Origin: Bacillota bacterium
Lineage (GTDB): Bacteria; Bacillota; Clostridia; Oscillospirales; Ruminococcaceae
Assembly (NCBI GenBank): GCA_023457355.1
Contig: JAEWLW010000065.1
Location: 13,362-77,361 of the forward strand
Reading direction: 5' to 3'
Length of the DNA stretch: 64,000 nt
Under the pieces are notes generated by a model. That model had not been told where the DNA came from and ran no database searches. It was given only the letters and a program-made list of their open reading frames with translations. Of this stretch, positions 8,712-18,198 are shown in pieces. Both the position numbers and the translations under genes were made by a program. Each line of letters begins with the position of its first letter. Within the stretch, counting starts at the first letter, position 1.

Positions 8712-10661
8712 TTAGTCCTCCTTGATGATTGTTACATAATTTGTATTATTGACAAGCGGTCGAAACGCACGCCCGCCGCCTTCAAAGAACTTGCCAAAAA
8801 ACTCAATATACTGCAATCTGCTGGTGTGAACATAGGCGCCCAGCAAATTGATAGCAAGGTTAAAGGTGTGCCCCAGAATAAAGACAACGATAAACAGCAG
8901 CAGCCCGAAAAATCCGTTGCCGCCCATGGCGCCAAGCTGATTCATAACCTGGCCGATAACAGCGCCCGAAAGGCCGAGCGCCATGATGCGCGCATAGGAC
9001 AGAACATCCGAGAGATAACTGGTTATGCCATAAAGAGAGCCCAATCCGCCGGTTATTTTGCCAAAGAAGGTCGGGCTGTTGCGCCCGCCTGTCAACAGCA
9101 GCAAAAGCGCACCCGCAATTATAACATATAAACCGACCGGTAAATTTAATACATAAAGGCCAATGCCCGCAAACACCAAATACCATGAGCCAATATCGAA
9201 GACGGCGTCAAGCAAGTGGCCCTGGCGAATCATGCGGTAGGCCGCAAGCGCCATACCGAGGATGATATGCACCCCGCCCAGTGCCAGCGAAAAGGCCAGC
9301 ATCTTCATCGGCTCGGTCAGCGGATTGAACCACAGCGGCCGGACGGAGACGGTTTTTCCTAAAAAGGTTCTGCTAAACACTGTGACGGCATCTGAGAAAA
9401 GACCGCCGAAAAGCAATCCGGCAATAAACGTCATGACACCGCAATACATAAACAAAGTGAGCGTCTTCTTCATACCGCCCCGGGGCTTCATCAGCTTCAG
9501 CGCCAGATAACACCCGACAAACATCAGGATACCATAGGCAGCATCCGCCATAATAAATCCAAAAAAGGCAATATAGAAAGGGAAAATAAACGGGTTGGGG
9601 TCAATAATACTGCCGTAGGCCGGTGTATCATACATCTCGGTGATGGGTTCCACCGGGCTTATCAGCGCTTTATTCTGCATCATAACCGGCGGGCTTTCAT
9701 CATCCGAGGGTTCCTCAATCGAATAGGCGCAGCCCTGACCTGAGAGCAGCCCTGCAATCGCCTTTTCAGCTTCGGCCGGCATCCAGCCCGCAAAATATGC
9801 GGTGTGCTGGGTCTGTGCGGTTGACGAAAGCAACTCATCCCGGGCCGCTTCCTGCGTGTAGGCATCCAGCGCCAGTTCCAGCGTTGGCAGTTGGTCGTAA
9901 TAGGCGGCTATTTGCCGTTCATAGTCGGCCCTGGCTTCATCCAGCGCGGCAATTTCCTTTTTCAGCGCCTCCATTTGTTCGCCCGCCGTCAAATCGGTCT
10001 CTTTAAAGTTTGCCGCCACAAACCCGGCACTTTTCAAGATGCCCAGCGCGGCCGCTTCCTGTTCCCGGTGCACCGTCACAGCCAGATAGTGCTGTTCGTT
10101 GTCAGAAGCAATTTCTTCCGTCATACAGGCGGGCGCCTCGTCAGCCAGCCGGGTAAACAGCAGTGCGGTGTCAATAGCCGCAGGCATGGTTCCAATGAGA
10201 ACAACGGTTTCTCGCGTAGCGGTAAAATTTAATGGCACGTCCAGCGGCTGCCATGGAGCCAACGCCGCAATCTGGGCGTGCAGCTTTGCCTGTGCCGCGC
10301 CTGTCTCCGCCAGCCGGCTTCCCAAATCATCCACCGCTTCAGCCGTCTTCCTGGCACCACTCAGTGTCGCCATATCAAAAAGCTGGCGCTCGGTTACCTC
10401 AGGGCGCGCAGCAAACAGCGGCGTCTTTTTGGCCGCACCTGAATTTTTCAGCAAGCGACAGGCAATTTCCAGAGTGCTGCGCACTTTGGCAGCTTGTGTG
10501 TTTTCTTCACTGATATATAATCTCCCGCCGGAGTCGACAATCTGTTGCGCGGAGCAACGTTCCAGCTCGACACAGCCGAATCTGGTAAGCGCACGCAGAA
10601 CCGCTCGTCGCGAATCGGCGGGGGCAATCACATACAGTCGCTTCATTTTTAAAATAGACAT
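8712..10661 (-). CDS. ntpI: V-type ATPase subunit I (a-type stator)
   Basis: This large stator subunit forms the ion half-channels. From the chosen ATG at 10661 it is 649 residues, with a soluble helical N-terminal half (about 1-345) and seven or eight membrane helices after it. The conserved channel region near ILSYARIMALGLSGAVIGQVMNQL carries the essential arginine of helix 7. The first A of the ATG is the last A of the upstream TGA (TGATG), so translation is coupled to subunit G. A longer in-frame start at 10739 would add 26 low-complexity residues and is rejected. Confidence 0.95.
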   Translation of the reverse strand: MSILKMKRLYVIAPADSRRAVLRALTRFGCVELERCSAQQIVDSGGRLYISEENTQAAKVRSTLEIACRLLKNSGAAKKTPLFAARPEVTERQLFDMATLSGARKTAEAVDDLGSRLAETGAAQAKLHAQIAALAPWQPLDVPLNFTATRETVVLIGTMPAAIDTALLFTRLADEAPACMTEEIASDNEQHYLAVTVHREQEAAALGILKSAGFVAANFKETDLTAGEQMEALKKEIAALDEARADYERQIAAYYDQLPTLELALDAYTQEAARDELLSSTAQTQHTAYFAGWMPAEAEKAIAGLLSGQGCAYSIEEPSDDESPPVMMQNKALISPVEPITEMYDTPAYGSIIDPNPFIFPFYIAFFGFIMADAAYGILMFVGCYLALKLMKPRGGMKKTLTLFMYCGVMTFIAGLLFGGLFSDAVTVFSRTFLGKTVSVRPLWFNPLTEPMKMLAFSLALGGVHIILGMALAAYRMIRQGHLLDAVFDIGSWYLVFAGIGLYVLNLPVGLYVIIAGALLLLLTGGRNSPTFFGKITGGLGSLYGITSYLSDVLSYARIMALGLSGAVIGQVMNQLGAMGGNGFFGLLLFIVVFILGHTFNLAINLLGAYVHTSRLQYIEFFGKFFEGGGRAFRPLVNNTNYVTIIKED

Positions 10662-10981
10662 CAGCCGACTACCCTTTCCATTACTATGGCGACTGCTTTG
10701 TCCATGCGGTTCTGGGCCTGTGCCTGTAGGGCCTCGCATTGGCGGCGATATTCTGAGAGCTGCTTTCCAGCCATATCGTCTCCGCGTTGCTTGGCGCCAG
10801 CCAGCGCCTCAGCCGCTTGAGCGGCCACCTGTTTAAGCGCCATATCATATTCCTGCGCAGCCGTTCGCTGTGCATTCGAAATAATATCCCGCGCTTTTGC
10901 CTGCGCATCAGCTATGCACTGTTGCGCGGACTGTTCCGTCTCGGAGATTTGTTTAATTGCTTCCAAAGACAATCTTATCAC
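10661..10981 (-). CDS. V-type ATPase subunit G/H (peripheral stalk)
   Basis: This is the first gene of the ATPase operon, a short, almost entirely helical protein of about 106 residues. It has Ala/Gln/Glu-rich heptads (ISETEQSAQQCIADAQAKARDI) and a hydrophobic end, as expected for the G/H stalk partner of subunit E. The start is either GTG at 10981 or TTG at 10972; the TTG has GGTGA 5 bases upstream and is slightly better placed. Symbols for this subunit differ between species (ntpF in E. hirae, atpH or ahaH elsewhere), so none is given. Confidence 0.8.
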   Translation of the reverse strand: MIRLSLEAIKQISETEQSAQQCIADAQAKARDIISNAQRTAAQEYDMALKQVAAQAAEALAGAKQRGDDMAGKQLSEYRRQCEALQAQAQNRMDKAVAIVMERVVG

Positions 10982-11072
10982 CGTCCAGTCGTTAAGTAAT
11001 ATGAATGCGGCGCCCTCTGATGGCTTCGCGGTTGAAAGAAAAAGCCAAAAAAACGAGAGAATACCTGTATAT

Positions 11073-11101
11073 ATTGAACATCAATCTCATGAAAATGTCA
11101 A
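11073..11101 (-). promoter_or_regulatory. Possible promoter of the V-ATPase operon
   Basis: On the minus strand a perfect TTGACA (11101-11096) is followed after 17 bp by TTCAAT (11078-11073), leaving a leader of about 90 bases before the first ATPase gene. The -10 is weak. Confidence 0.45.
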
Positions 11102-11508
11102 GACAATTTGAATCTATTAACAGAATTGTAAAAGGTATTTGCAGTCAAACAGAAATATTATGACGGATAGAAGGCGCGATTCCTGCAATATTGTGCAATA
11201 GGGCAAAAATCGGAGATTTTTTATTTACAAGATCATAGAAGTTAAATTTAAAACGATTTTTAGGACCCCTAATTGAAAATCACAATATAGTTGAAAATGC
11301 ATAATATCATTATAAAAATATATACAAAACAACCTAGACGTTTTGCATAGGCTTTTTCAACAAATGAGCGGAATATCGCTTTTGCCTGTATCCTGTAAAA
11401 AAATATAATATTTATTTCGTTAAAATTTTACAATTTAAAAATAAATTATATCGTTGAACTGTACCCCTAACGGTAACCACAGCTTTCTTTTAATAATGCT
11501 TACATGAT

Positions 11509-11545
11509 AATCGGCCGGAAGCAGCATATACCGCTCCGGCCGATT
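11509..11545 (-). terminator. Hairpin downstream of the spore protein gene
   Basis: An inverted repeat with arms AATCGGCCGGA and TCCGGCCGATT lies about 55 bases after the spore protein stop. No T-tract follows on the minus strand, so termination is inferred from position. Confidence 0.5.
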
Positions 11546-11600
11546 CAAGCCATTGCCCGCTATTGCAGGCTAATCGCATTGGTTGTTTCGCCGTTAAAGG

Positions 11601-11798
11601 TTACTTCATCGAGCTCTCGTAGGACTGGATCATTTTCTTGACCATCTGTCCGCCGACCGAGCCTGCCTGACGGGAGGTCAGATCGCCATTATAGCCCTGT
11701 TTGAGATTTACACCAACTTCGTTGGCAGCCTCCATCTTGAACTTGTTCATAGCTTCCTTAGCTTCGGGAACAACAATCTTGTTACTGGAATTAGCCAT
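11601..11798 (-). CDS. Alpha/beta-type small acid-soluble spore protein
   Basis: This 65-residue DNA-binding protein coats and protects spore DNA and is degraded by the Gpr protease at germination. The family motifs are clear: PEAKEAMNKFKMEAANEVGV (containing the Gpr cleavage site after ME) and DLTSRQAGSVGGQMVKKMI. ATG at 11798 is chosen because AAGGAG lies 9 bases upstream; an upstream GTG at 11804 is too close to it. Expression is expected in the forespore under sigma-G, but a promoter was not identified by eye. Confidence 0.95.
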   Translation of the reverse strand: MANSSNKIVVPEAKEAMNKFKMEAANEVGVNLKQGYNGDLTSRQAGSVGGQMVKKMIQSYESSMK

Positions 11799-11804
11799 AA
11801 TCAC

Positions 11805-12140
11805 ATTCTCCTTACAATAAAATTTGGTTTATTGTCTGACTGGTGTTCAGAACGTTTGCGTTTGCAGTCATAGTTTTACCGACCAAAAATCAATTATGAT
11901 TTCCAAATAATTCGCAATTTGGCGGAAAAAAATCACGGCCCGTTTTGCCAGCAAACCGCACAGCGATGTAAAGACAGTTTTGGCCGAAAAAGTATTTTCA
12001 AAATGTCCATAAATATGTTTTACGCACAAATGAACGCCATTCCCACCCATAAATAAAGCGGCGCCGGGTCTGTGCCTAACAGCCCCAACACCGCTTAATT
12101 TATGTTGCGCCGGCCAGAACGTCCTGCCGGTTCATGCCGG
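11805..12140. other. Intergenic, no feature seen
   Basis: Apart from the spore protein leader this stretch holds no gene. The GCCGGC-rich repeat near 12113-12142 may help end galE transcription, but it does not form a convincing terminator. Confidence 0.5.
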
Positions 12141-13133
12141 CTATTTTGGCGCATAGCCGTTGGGATGGCCCTGATGCCAGTTCCAGGCAGAGGCAATAAT
12201 CTCCTCCAACGCCGCATGCTGCGGCCGCCACCCAAGCAGCGACCTGGCCTTGTCACTGGACGCAATCAGCTGCGCCGGGTCACCCTCGCGCCGGGATGTG
12301 CGCACGGCGGGAATGGAATGCCCCGTCACACGCCGCGCCGTTTCGATAACTTCCTGCACCGTGAAACCCACACCGTTGCCGAGATTCATGATGCTGCTCT
12401 CATTGCCGCCCGCCAGATAGCGCATGGCCAGAATATGCGCCTGCGCCAGATCGGTGACATGGATGTAATCGCGCACACAAGTGCCATCCTTTGTGGGATA
12501 ATCGCTGCCAAAGATCGAAATATGGGGGCGCTGGCCATTGGGCACCTGCAAGATCAACGGTATCAGATGCGATTCCGGCGCATGTGCTTCGCCGATTTCG
12601 CCACAGGCATCGGCACCGCAGGCGTTAAAATACCGCAGCGAAACATATCGCAGGCCATGCGCCTTCGCCGTCCAGTAAAACATCTTTTCCATCGCCAGCT
12701 TGGTTTCACCGTAGGGGTTGGTCGGGCAGGTGCGGTCCTGCTCGTCAATCGGCATGCGCTCCGGCTCGCCATAGGTTGCGGCGGTTGAAGAAAAGACAAT
12801 TTTATCAATTTTATGGGCTACCATCGCTTCAAGCAGTACGCGCGTTCCACACAGATTGTTCTCGTAATATTTCAGGGGGTTTGAAACACTCTCCCCCACC
12901 AAGGAATAAGCCGCAAAATGAATTACGCCTTCAATCTGCTCTTTATGAAAAAGCGTATCCAGAAAAGCGCTGTCCGAAATATCCCCTTTATAAAAACGTG
13001 CACGTTTGTCGACCGCCTGGGTATGTCCTGTCGAAAGGTTATCTGCCACAACGGTATCAACGCCCTCATCGCAGAGCGCTTTGACCGTGTGCGAACCAAT
13101 ATAACCCGCACCGCCCAGCACTAATATTGCCAT
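12141..13133 (-). CDS. galE: UDP-glucose 4-epimerase
   Basis: It interconverts UDP-glucose and UDP-galactose for galactose use and surface polysaccharide synthesis. The 330-residue extended short-chain dehydrogenase has the NAD-binding GGAGYIG at residues 7-13, the catalytic Tyr and Lys in NPYGETKLAME, the FSSTAATYG serine/threonine motif and the substrate-site string FNACGA. Length is typical for GalE. The ATG has GGGGGAAC upstream. It is monocistronic; no other Leloir gene is adjacent. Confidence 0.93.
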   Translation of the reverse strand: MAILVLGGAGYIGSHTVKALCDEGVDTVVADNLSTGHTQAVDKRARFYKGDISDSAFLDTLFHKEQIEGVIHFAAYSLVGESVSNPLKYYENNLCGTRVLLEAMVAHKIDKIVFSSTAATYGEPERMPIDEQDRTCPTNPYGETKLAMEKMFYWTAKAHGLRYVSLRYFNACGADACGEIGEAHAPESHLIPLILQVPNGQRPHISIFGSDYPTKDGTCVRDYIHVTDLAQAHILAMRYLAGGNESSIMNLGNGVGFTVQEVIETARRVTGHSIPAVRTSRREGDPAQLIASSDKARSLLGWRPQHAALEEIIASAWNWHQGHPNGYAPK

Positions 13134-13319
13134 ATACGTTCCCCCTCATTTATAACAGCGGTTGTCTTTGAAATTATCATACCTGAAAAGGCGGTTGCTG
13201 GCAACAGCCGCGGCATGTATTTTAAATTTGCGATGCGTATGGAATTTCCCTAATTTTTATAGTAGAATAACATCAAAAGCTTGCAGAAGTCCGTTATCAA
13301 TACATAGGAGGGGATTAAA

Positions 13320-14147
13320 TTGGGATTTACCGTGACCACGCTGATGGAAAACAACGCCGCAAAAGACGGCATGCACACCGAACATGGCCTGAGCCTGCAT
13401 CTGACCGACGGCAGCTTTTCGCTGCTGCTTGACACCGGCGCCACCCCGGCGTTTATGGATAATGCAAAACAACTTGGCGTCAGCCTGGAAAAGATTGATG
13501 CGCTGGTGCTCAGCCACGGGCATTACGACCATACCGGCGGGGTGAAAGCGCTGCTTGACAGCGGCTGTTGCCCGAAAGCCACTTATTTTGGTCCCAACTT
13601 TTTCGCACACAGATATCACCGTGAGCCGGGCCGCCTGCGCCCGATCAGCGCGAGGATTACCGAAGAATTTCTCTTTGAGCGCCGCGTTCCGTTTTATTTA
13701 CTGGAACCGGGCGTGCTAAAACTGAATGAACAGGTTTTTCTCGTGTGCGGAATCCCTTCCAAAAACGAAATTGAAAAAGCCAACCCCGGCATGCTGCGCC
13801 AATGCGGGTCGGCTTATGTGGTGGACGATTTTGGCGAGGAAACGGTGGTTGTGGTGCAAAGCGGCCAAAGGCTCACCCTGCTTTCGGGCTGCTCGCACAA
13901 GGGCGCCATCAATACCTGCATGTGGGTGTCTCAGCTGTTTAACCAGCCGGTGCATACTTTTATCGGCGGTACGCATCTTATGGATGCGGACGAATCACGC
14001 ATGCGCGCCACCGTGTCAAGCCTGCGGGAACTCGGCGTCAAGAGGCTGGGTGCCTGCCATTGCAACGGGGAACAGGCCAATGCGCTCTTTGAACACGAAT
14101 TTGAAGGCTTCTTTAAAAATAACGCCGGTACGGTCATCTTACTTTAA
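13320..14147 (+). CDS. Metallo-beta-lactamase-fold hydrolase
   Basis: A 275-residue MBL-fold protein. The metal-binding motif is SHGHYDHTGG (about residues 61-70), with further ligands in LSGCSHKGAIN and in the GGTHLMDAD region near residue 217. This pattern matches the subgroup often annotated as 7,8-dihydropterin-6-yl-methyl-4-(beta-D-ribofuranosyl)aminobenzene 5'-phosphate synthase-like, whose true substrates are mostly unknown. The start is TTG at 13320 with GGAGGGG six bases upstream. It appears monocistronic. Family confident, function unknown. Confidence 0.85.
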   Translation: MGFTVTTLMENNAAKDGMHTEHGLSLHLTDGSFSLLLDTGATPAFMDNAKQLGVSLEKIDALVLSHGHYDHTGGVKALLDSGCCPKATYFGPNFFAHRYHREPGRLRPISARITEEFLFERRVPFYLLEPGVLKLNEQVFLVCGIPSKNEIEKANPGMLRQCGSAYVVDDFGEETVVVVQSGQRLTLLSGCSHKGAINTCMWVSQLFNQPVHTFIGGTHLMDADESRMRATVSSLRELGVKRLGACHCNGEQANALFEHEFEGFFKNNAGTVILL

Positions 14148-14335
14148 TGTGCGCTCAGCGTCAGCCCGTTATATCGGGGACGAAAGGCGAAAATTTTTTC
14201 GTTTTTTCAAAGTAAAAGGCTGTATTCACAAGTACGAAATGCCGGATTGGCGTATGCATTTTGTGTTGGGCGAGGCAAATTGCAGGAATACTGGATGTCT
14301 TCCGAGTATTTTTAACATGGCGCAACGCAAAATGC

Positions 14336-14361
14336 GCCGTCAAGACGGTCGTCTTGAACGG
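14336..14361 (+). terminator. Weak hairpin after the MBL-fold gene
   Basis: CCGTcaAGAC and GTCTtgaACGG can pair around a 4-base loop in the region between two convergent genes. No T-tract follows, so it is only a possible terminator. Confidence 0.3.
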
Positions 14362-14373
14362 TTAATACAGGCT

Positions 14374-14910
14374 TTAAGGGACGCAAAAGCAATCCGGCGT
14401 AAGGCCGCCGTCACGGAGCAGCAACACCGCAGCGGCAGCGATAATATCCCCATGTTTTTGCACATCCGGGATATTTAAGGGATATTCCCCAATCTCCAGC
14501 TGCCCGCCGCTCAACGTCGTAATGGTACGCTGCACCGAAAAAACGGGCTTTTGGCTGTCCAGACTTGAAAGCGTCAGCGTATCTCTTTGGCGCAGTCCAC
14601 AGCTTATCAGTTGCTGGCTGCCGTCCAGCAGAATGCCGGAGCCATTCTCCACAAAGGACAGCACTGTGGAACCCGTCGGCGCTGTAAAGGTGCTTTGGCA
14701 GCCTTCAGGCACCAAAACAACACAGCGGGCAGCAATCAGAACATCCTGTGCGGCGCCGCAAACAGCAATGCAAAAGTCAGGATTACCGTCCGGAAAAGCA
14801 TAGAGGGATTCGCACAGAAACATGGTGCGGCGGCTGCGCTGCAACAACTCAAACAGGGCACGCGCTGCTCTTTCGCTGTCCTGCCCTGCCGGGAGCAGTA
14901 TGATAACCAT
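14374..14910 (-). CDS. Hypothetical protein, 178 aa
   Basis: No family is recognised. The protein begins MVIILLPAGQDSERAARAL and has a hydrophobic alternating pattern suggesting an alpha/beta domain (IAVCGAAQDVLIAARCVVLVPEG), then a Thr/Ser-rich part (about 110-135), and ends with a short Cys-containing tail (DCFCVP). The final third contains LEIGEYPLNIPDVQKHGDI followed by a possible helix. It is convergent with the MBL-fold gene. The start codon region has GGAGGG upstream, which supports it as a real gene. Function unknown. Confidence 0.55.
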   Translation of the reverse strand: MVIILLPAGQDSERAARALFELLQRSRRTMFLCESLYAFPDGNPDFCIAVCGAAQDVLIAARCVVLVPEGCQSTFTAPTGSTVLSFVENGSGILLDGSQQLISCGLRQRDTLTLSSLDSQKPVFSVQRTITTLSGGQLEIGEYPLNIPDVQKHGDIIAAAAVLLLRDGGLTPDCFCVP

Positions 14911-14994
14911 AATATCCCTCCGTTTTTCAGTCTATTAAATTGTGTCCCAAAACAACATTTTCATGCTAAAACGGCATTTTAACGCAAAAAGATG

Positions 14995-15022
14995 TTGACA
15001 TTACGTTTTTTTGAGATATAAT
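14995..15022 (+). promoter_or_regulatory. Consensus sigma-A promoter of tRNA-Gln
   Basis: TTGACA (14995-15000) and TATAAT (15017-15022) are both perfect and separated by 16 bp, 21 bases upstream of the tRNA. Confidence 0.9.
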
Positions 15023-15043
15023 AGATGATGCTGCAATAATCAC

Positions 15044-15117
15044 TGCCGAATTGTGTAAAGGTAGCACGACAGACTCTGACTCTGTTTGTCTGGGTTCGAA
15101 TCCTAGTTCGGCAACCA
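15044..15117 (+). tRNA. tRNA-Gln (anticodon CTG)
   Basis: The 74-base gene folds as a cloverleaf. The acceptor stem pairs TGCCGAA with TTCGGCA, the D-loop contains AAAGGTAG, the anticodon arm ACAGA-CTCTGAC-TCTGT gives CTG, the T-loop is GGTTCGAATCC, and CCA is encoded at the 3' end. It has its own promoter and terminator, so it is a single-gene transcription unit. Confidence 0.95.
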
Positions 15118-15121
15118 TTGG

Positions 15122-15160
15122 GCCGCTCGCTGTTGCGAGCGGCTTTTCGATAATTTTTTC
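15122..15160 (+). terminator. Terminator of tRNA-Gln
   Basis: The 9-bp stem GCCGCTCGC / GCGAGCGGC with a TGTT loop (15122-15143) is followed by TTTTCGATAATTTTTT. Confidence 0.9.
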
Positions 15161-15523
15161 GGGTTGCTGCTTTGGTAAAGCGCTAACATCGTTCAAATTT
15201 CGATGTGCCCAAGGAAAGGCGGCGGCGTTTTAAATACATCAGGGCCTTTCCACTGTATTGTTCGCCTTGCGGTGTGCTCTGGTACAAATCAGTCTGAGGA
15301 TGCGCTGTGCGCGCCCTTTCAGGCGCCAGCCTTTTGAGAGCCGGCAGCTCTTAAAGGGCTATTTGTTTTATGTTTTTTAAATTAAATTTATAAGACAAAT
15401 AACCCCGGTTTTATTATTCTGTAATCAGAATATAGACCGTTTGACGTCTTTATCTTCGCGGTTTTCTGCCGCATGCCTTACGCATCATAAGGAACTAAAA
15501 ATATAAGGAGGACACAAAGCGCC
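15161..15523. other. Leader region of the ABC exporter
   Basis: About 360 bases with no credible ORF. Short GC-rich inverted repeats occur near 15310-15350 and an AT-rich stretch near 15360-15420. A GGAGG site sits at 15508-15512, upstream of the exporter start. No known riboswitch was recognised. Confidence 0.4.
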
Positions 15524-17275
15524 ATGCAGCTTTTTAAAAAATTCGTTTCGTACTACAGGCCCTATCGCTTTTTATTCTATTTTGATCTGTTTTGCGCACT
15601 GATCGTGTCGCTTATCGACCTCTCTTTTCCGCTTATTCTGAACACGCTTAACCGAGGACTGTTTCTCGGCGAAGCGCAAAACATTATCAGGATGATGGGC
15701 TATATTGGCCTGGCATTGCTCGCGATGTATGGGGTTCGCTACTTCGCCCAGTATTTTATCACGTCGTGGGGGCACATCATGGGCGCAAGGATGGAGAGCG
15801 ACATGCGCCGGGACTTGTTTTCCCACCTGCAGAAGCTGAGCTTCTCCTACTATGATAAAAACAACACCGGCGATATGATGTCGCGCATCGTATCGGATTT
15901 GTTCGATATCTCCGAGCTGGCGCACCATGGGCCTGAGAACGTGTTTATGTCGGTGCTCAAGCTCTCCGGGGCGTTTATCATTCTTCTGATGATGAACGTC
16001 AAGCTGACAATAATTCTGTTCGCGTTCACCGCAGTCATGATTGTCTTTTCCTTTTACCAGAATCGGAAGATGCGGACAATCTTTCTGGATAATCGCCTTA
16101 AAATTTCAGGCGTCAATTCCCGCGTTCAGGATAGCCTTTCCGGCATTCGCGTCGTAAAATCCTTTACAAATGAGGGTTATGAAAATGATCGGTTTGAAGA
16201 CAGCAACCATTTATTCCTTGAATCCAAAAATGGCAGCTACCGTGCCATGGGCGGATATATGGCCGGGAACTCCTTTTTTCAGGGGCTTTTTTACACTGTC
16301 ATTATTGTGGTCGGCGGTATCCTGATTGCAAAAGGCGAAGTTCAGCCCACCGACCTTGCGGTTTATGTCCTGTATGTCAACGTATTTATGAACCCCATAC
16401 AGCTACTGCTCAACTTCACTGAGCAGTTCCAAAAGGGCTATGCCGGTTTCCGGCGCTTTGTGGAAATTCTTAATACAAAGCCGGAAATCGTCGATGCCCC
16501 GGATGCAGCGGCGCTAACCCATGTGAACGGCGACATTGAATATAAGGATGTCTCGTTCAGCTATGAGGATACGGTTCGGATTTTGAACCATATTGACGTA
16601 AAAATGAAGGCAGGGCAGACCATGGCGCTGGTCGGCCCATCCGGCGGCGGGAAAACGACGTTCTGTTCGCTGCTGCCGCGGTTTTATGAGGTGACCGGCG
16701 GAAGCGTGTTGATCGACGGAAAGGATATTCGCTCTTTCACGCTGCAATCCCTGCGCGCATCAATCGGAATCGTACAGCAGGATGTTTACATCTTTTCGGG
16801 CAGCATCAAAGATAATATTGCCTACGGCAGGCTGGATGCCACCGATGAGGAAATTTGGGAAGCCGCCAAAAATGCAAATATCCACGATTTTATCCTGTCT
16901 CTGCCGGACGGTTATAACGCCTATGTGGGAGAACGTGGAACACGCCTTTCCGGCGGACAGAAGCAGCGGATTGCCATCGCGCGTGTTTTTCTGAAAAATC
17001 CTAAAATTCTGATTTTGGACGAAGCCACCTCTGCGCTGGATAATGAAAGTGAGCGGTATATTCAGGAGTCTCTGGAAAGGCTCTCCCTGAACAGAACGAC
17101 GATTGTGATTGCGCACCGGCTCAGCACAATCCGCAATGCGGACGAGATCGTTGTTTTAACGGACGAGGGCATCATGGAGCGCGGGAAGCACGCGGAGCTT
17201 CTTAAAGTTGGTGGCCGTTACGCACGTTACTACAACATGCAGTTTGAGGGCATGGAGAACAATATCATCGTTTGA
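15524..17275 (+). CDS. ABC exporter (fused membrane and ATPase domains)
   Basis: A 583-residue half-transporter of the MdlB/MsbA/LmrA type that works as a dimer to export lipids, drugs or peptides. The N-terminal ABC transmembrane type-1 domain has six helices (about residues 15-310). The ATPase domain has Walker A GPSGGGKTT near 371-379, Q-loop GIVQQDVYIFSG, signature LSGGQKQR near 475, Walker B ILILDEATSALD near 494 and switch histidine IAHRLST. The start has a good GGAGG site. There is no partner half-transporter, so it is probably a homodimer. The substrate cannot be deduced. Confidence 0.92.
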   Translation: MQLFKKFVSYYRPYRFLFYFDLFCALIVSLIDLSFPLILNTLNRGLFLGEAQNIIRMMGYIGLALLAMYGVRYFAQYFITSWGHIMGARMESDMRRDLFSHLQKLSFSYYDKNNTGDMMSRIVSDLFDISELAHHGPENVFMSVLKLSGAFIILLMMNVKLTIILFAFTAVMIVFSFYQNRKMRTIFLDNRLKISGVNSRVQDSLSGIRVVKSFTNEGYENDRFEDSNHLFLESKNGSYRAMGGYMAGNSFFQGLFYTVIIVVGGILIAKGEVQPTDLAVYVLYVNVFMNPIQLLLNFTEQFQKGYAGFRRFVEILNTKPEIVDAPDAAALTHVNGDIEYKDVSFSYEDTVRILNHIDVKMKAGQTMALVGPSGGGKTTFCSLLPRFYEVTGGSVLIDGKDIRSFTLQSLRASIGIVQQDVYIFSGSIKDNIAYGRLDATDEEIWEAAKNANIHDFILSLPDGYNAYVGERGTRLSGGQKQRIAIARVFLKNPKILILDEATSALDNESERYIQESLERLSLNRTTIVIAHRLSTIRNADEIVVLTDEGIMERGKHAELLKVGGRYARYYNMQFEGMENNIIV

Positions 17276-17297
17276 CCCAGGTTGACCGTCTAAAAAA

Positions 17298-17340
17298 GCG
17301 TGCAAGCATTCTAAGTTGAGTGCTTGCACGCGTTCTTTAT
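17298..17340 (+). terminator. Terminator of the ABC exporter
   Basis: An 11-bp perfect stem GCGTGCAAGCA / TGCTTGCACGC (17298-17331) is followed by GTTCTTTAT. Confidence 0.85.
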
Positions 17341-17499
17341 AATCGAGTTAAAAATGGAACCGGCATTCCCCAGGATGGCTTTTACACCCGACAAACATGG
17401 TTGCGGCTACCTCCCGTTGAAAGCATTCGGTCAGATTGGCGATACATTGCTTTCATATATATTGAGATAGCCCGGCGCGCTTTGCCCCAACCCTGTCGT

Positions 17500-17996
17500 T
17501 TAACTTAAACGATAGGCCGCCCAACGGAGTTCCTGTAGTGTCAGGGCCAGTGACATGCCGTCGGCATTATAATAAAGGCCGAGTGTATCGCCCTCCGTCA
17601 GCTGAACCACGCCCGACAAGGTGATTGTACCGGCGGCAAGTATCGTCCTTAAAGAAAGCAACACGAGATTGGTATAAAAAATCGGGAGCTGCCCGCTGAG
17701 CAAATCCGCACTTGTTGGCGAAGTCCTTCTGATTGTGAAGGTCGGGTTAATACTGGCACCCAGCTGGGTGGTTATGGCCGAATTGGTTTGATAGCTGATG
17801 GTAGCCTGCGTCGTGTAAACACCGGTTATCGGCGCTGTATACAGCCCCGTTGCCATATTGAAGTGCTCACTGCTGAATGCGGGATATGCCACCGACCATC
17901 GTATCATCAGAAACACCTAAGGATGCCTTATATGCCGAAAAGCCTTCCTGCAATATATTGGGGAAGAGCCCTTGTATTTCATAAAAGTTAATCAAA
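17500..17996 (-). pseudogene. Frameshifted C1q/TNF-like domain protein
   Basis: Two overlapping minus-strand frames each hold part of one C1q-like jelly-roll domain. The upstream frame (TTG near 17996, with GGAGG 10 bases before it) gives INFYEIQGLFPNILQEGFSAYKASLG. The downstream frame continues with WSVAYPAF, then FNMATGLYTAPITGVY and NADGMSLALTLQEL. GFSAY and FN-TG-TAP-GVY are the two halves of the family's N-terminal signature, so the frame must change near 17895-17910, where GATGATACGATGG contains a short repeat. C1q-like domains occur in exosporium and collagen-like spore surface proteins. It may be a dead gene, a phase-variable gene or a sequencing error. Confidence 0.65.
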
Positions 17997-18198
17997 TATT
18001 CTATCGCCTCCACTATCCTGTCAGATACTGCGCATTCTGATAATAGCGACTGTCGATACGATTTACTATTACAATATTCATTGTCTGCAAATTTGCTCCA
18101 TCGGAGCCGGACAGGCAAGAATGCACCCTGTTCGGAGGGTGAAGAGCGTCGCTTTTAATGTTGTACGAGGCAAGGTCCTGAAATGGACAGCGCTTTTT

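Larger units (their letters stand above)
10990..11600. other. AT-rich spacer between V-ATPase operon and spore protein gene
   Basis: About 600 bases without a credible gene. It holds the probable ATPase promoter near 11073-11101 and a hairpin at 11509-11545. The middle (about 11100-11460) is very AT-rich and shows no clear feature. Confidence 0.6.

Noticed and set aside
10099..10836. 245-residue plus-strand ORF
   Set aside because: It is antisense to V-ATPase subunits I and G and low in complexity (Ser/Ala/Arg-rich).
13726..14478. 250-residue plus-strand ORF in another frame of the MBL gene
   Set aside because: It overlaps the recognised metallo-beta-lactamase-fold gene and has no domain signature.
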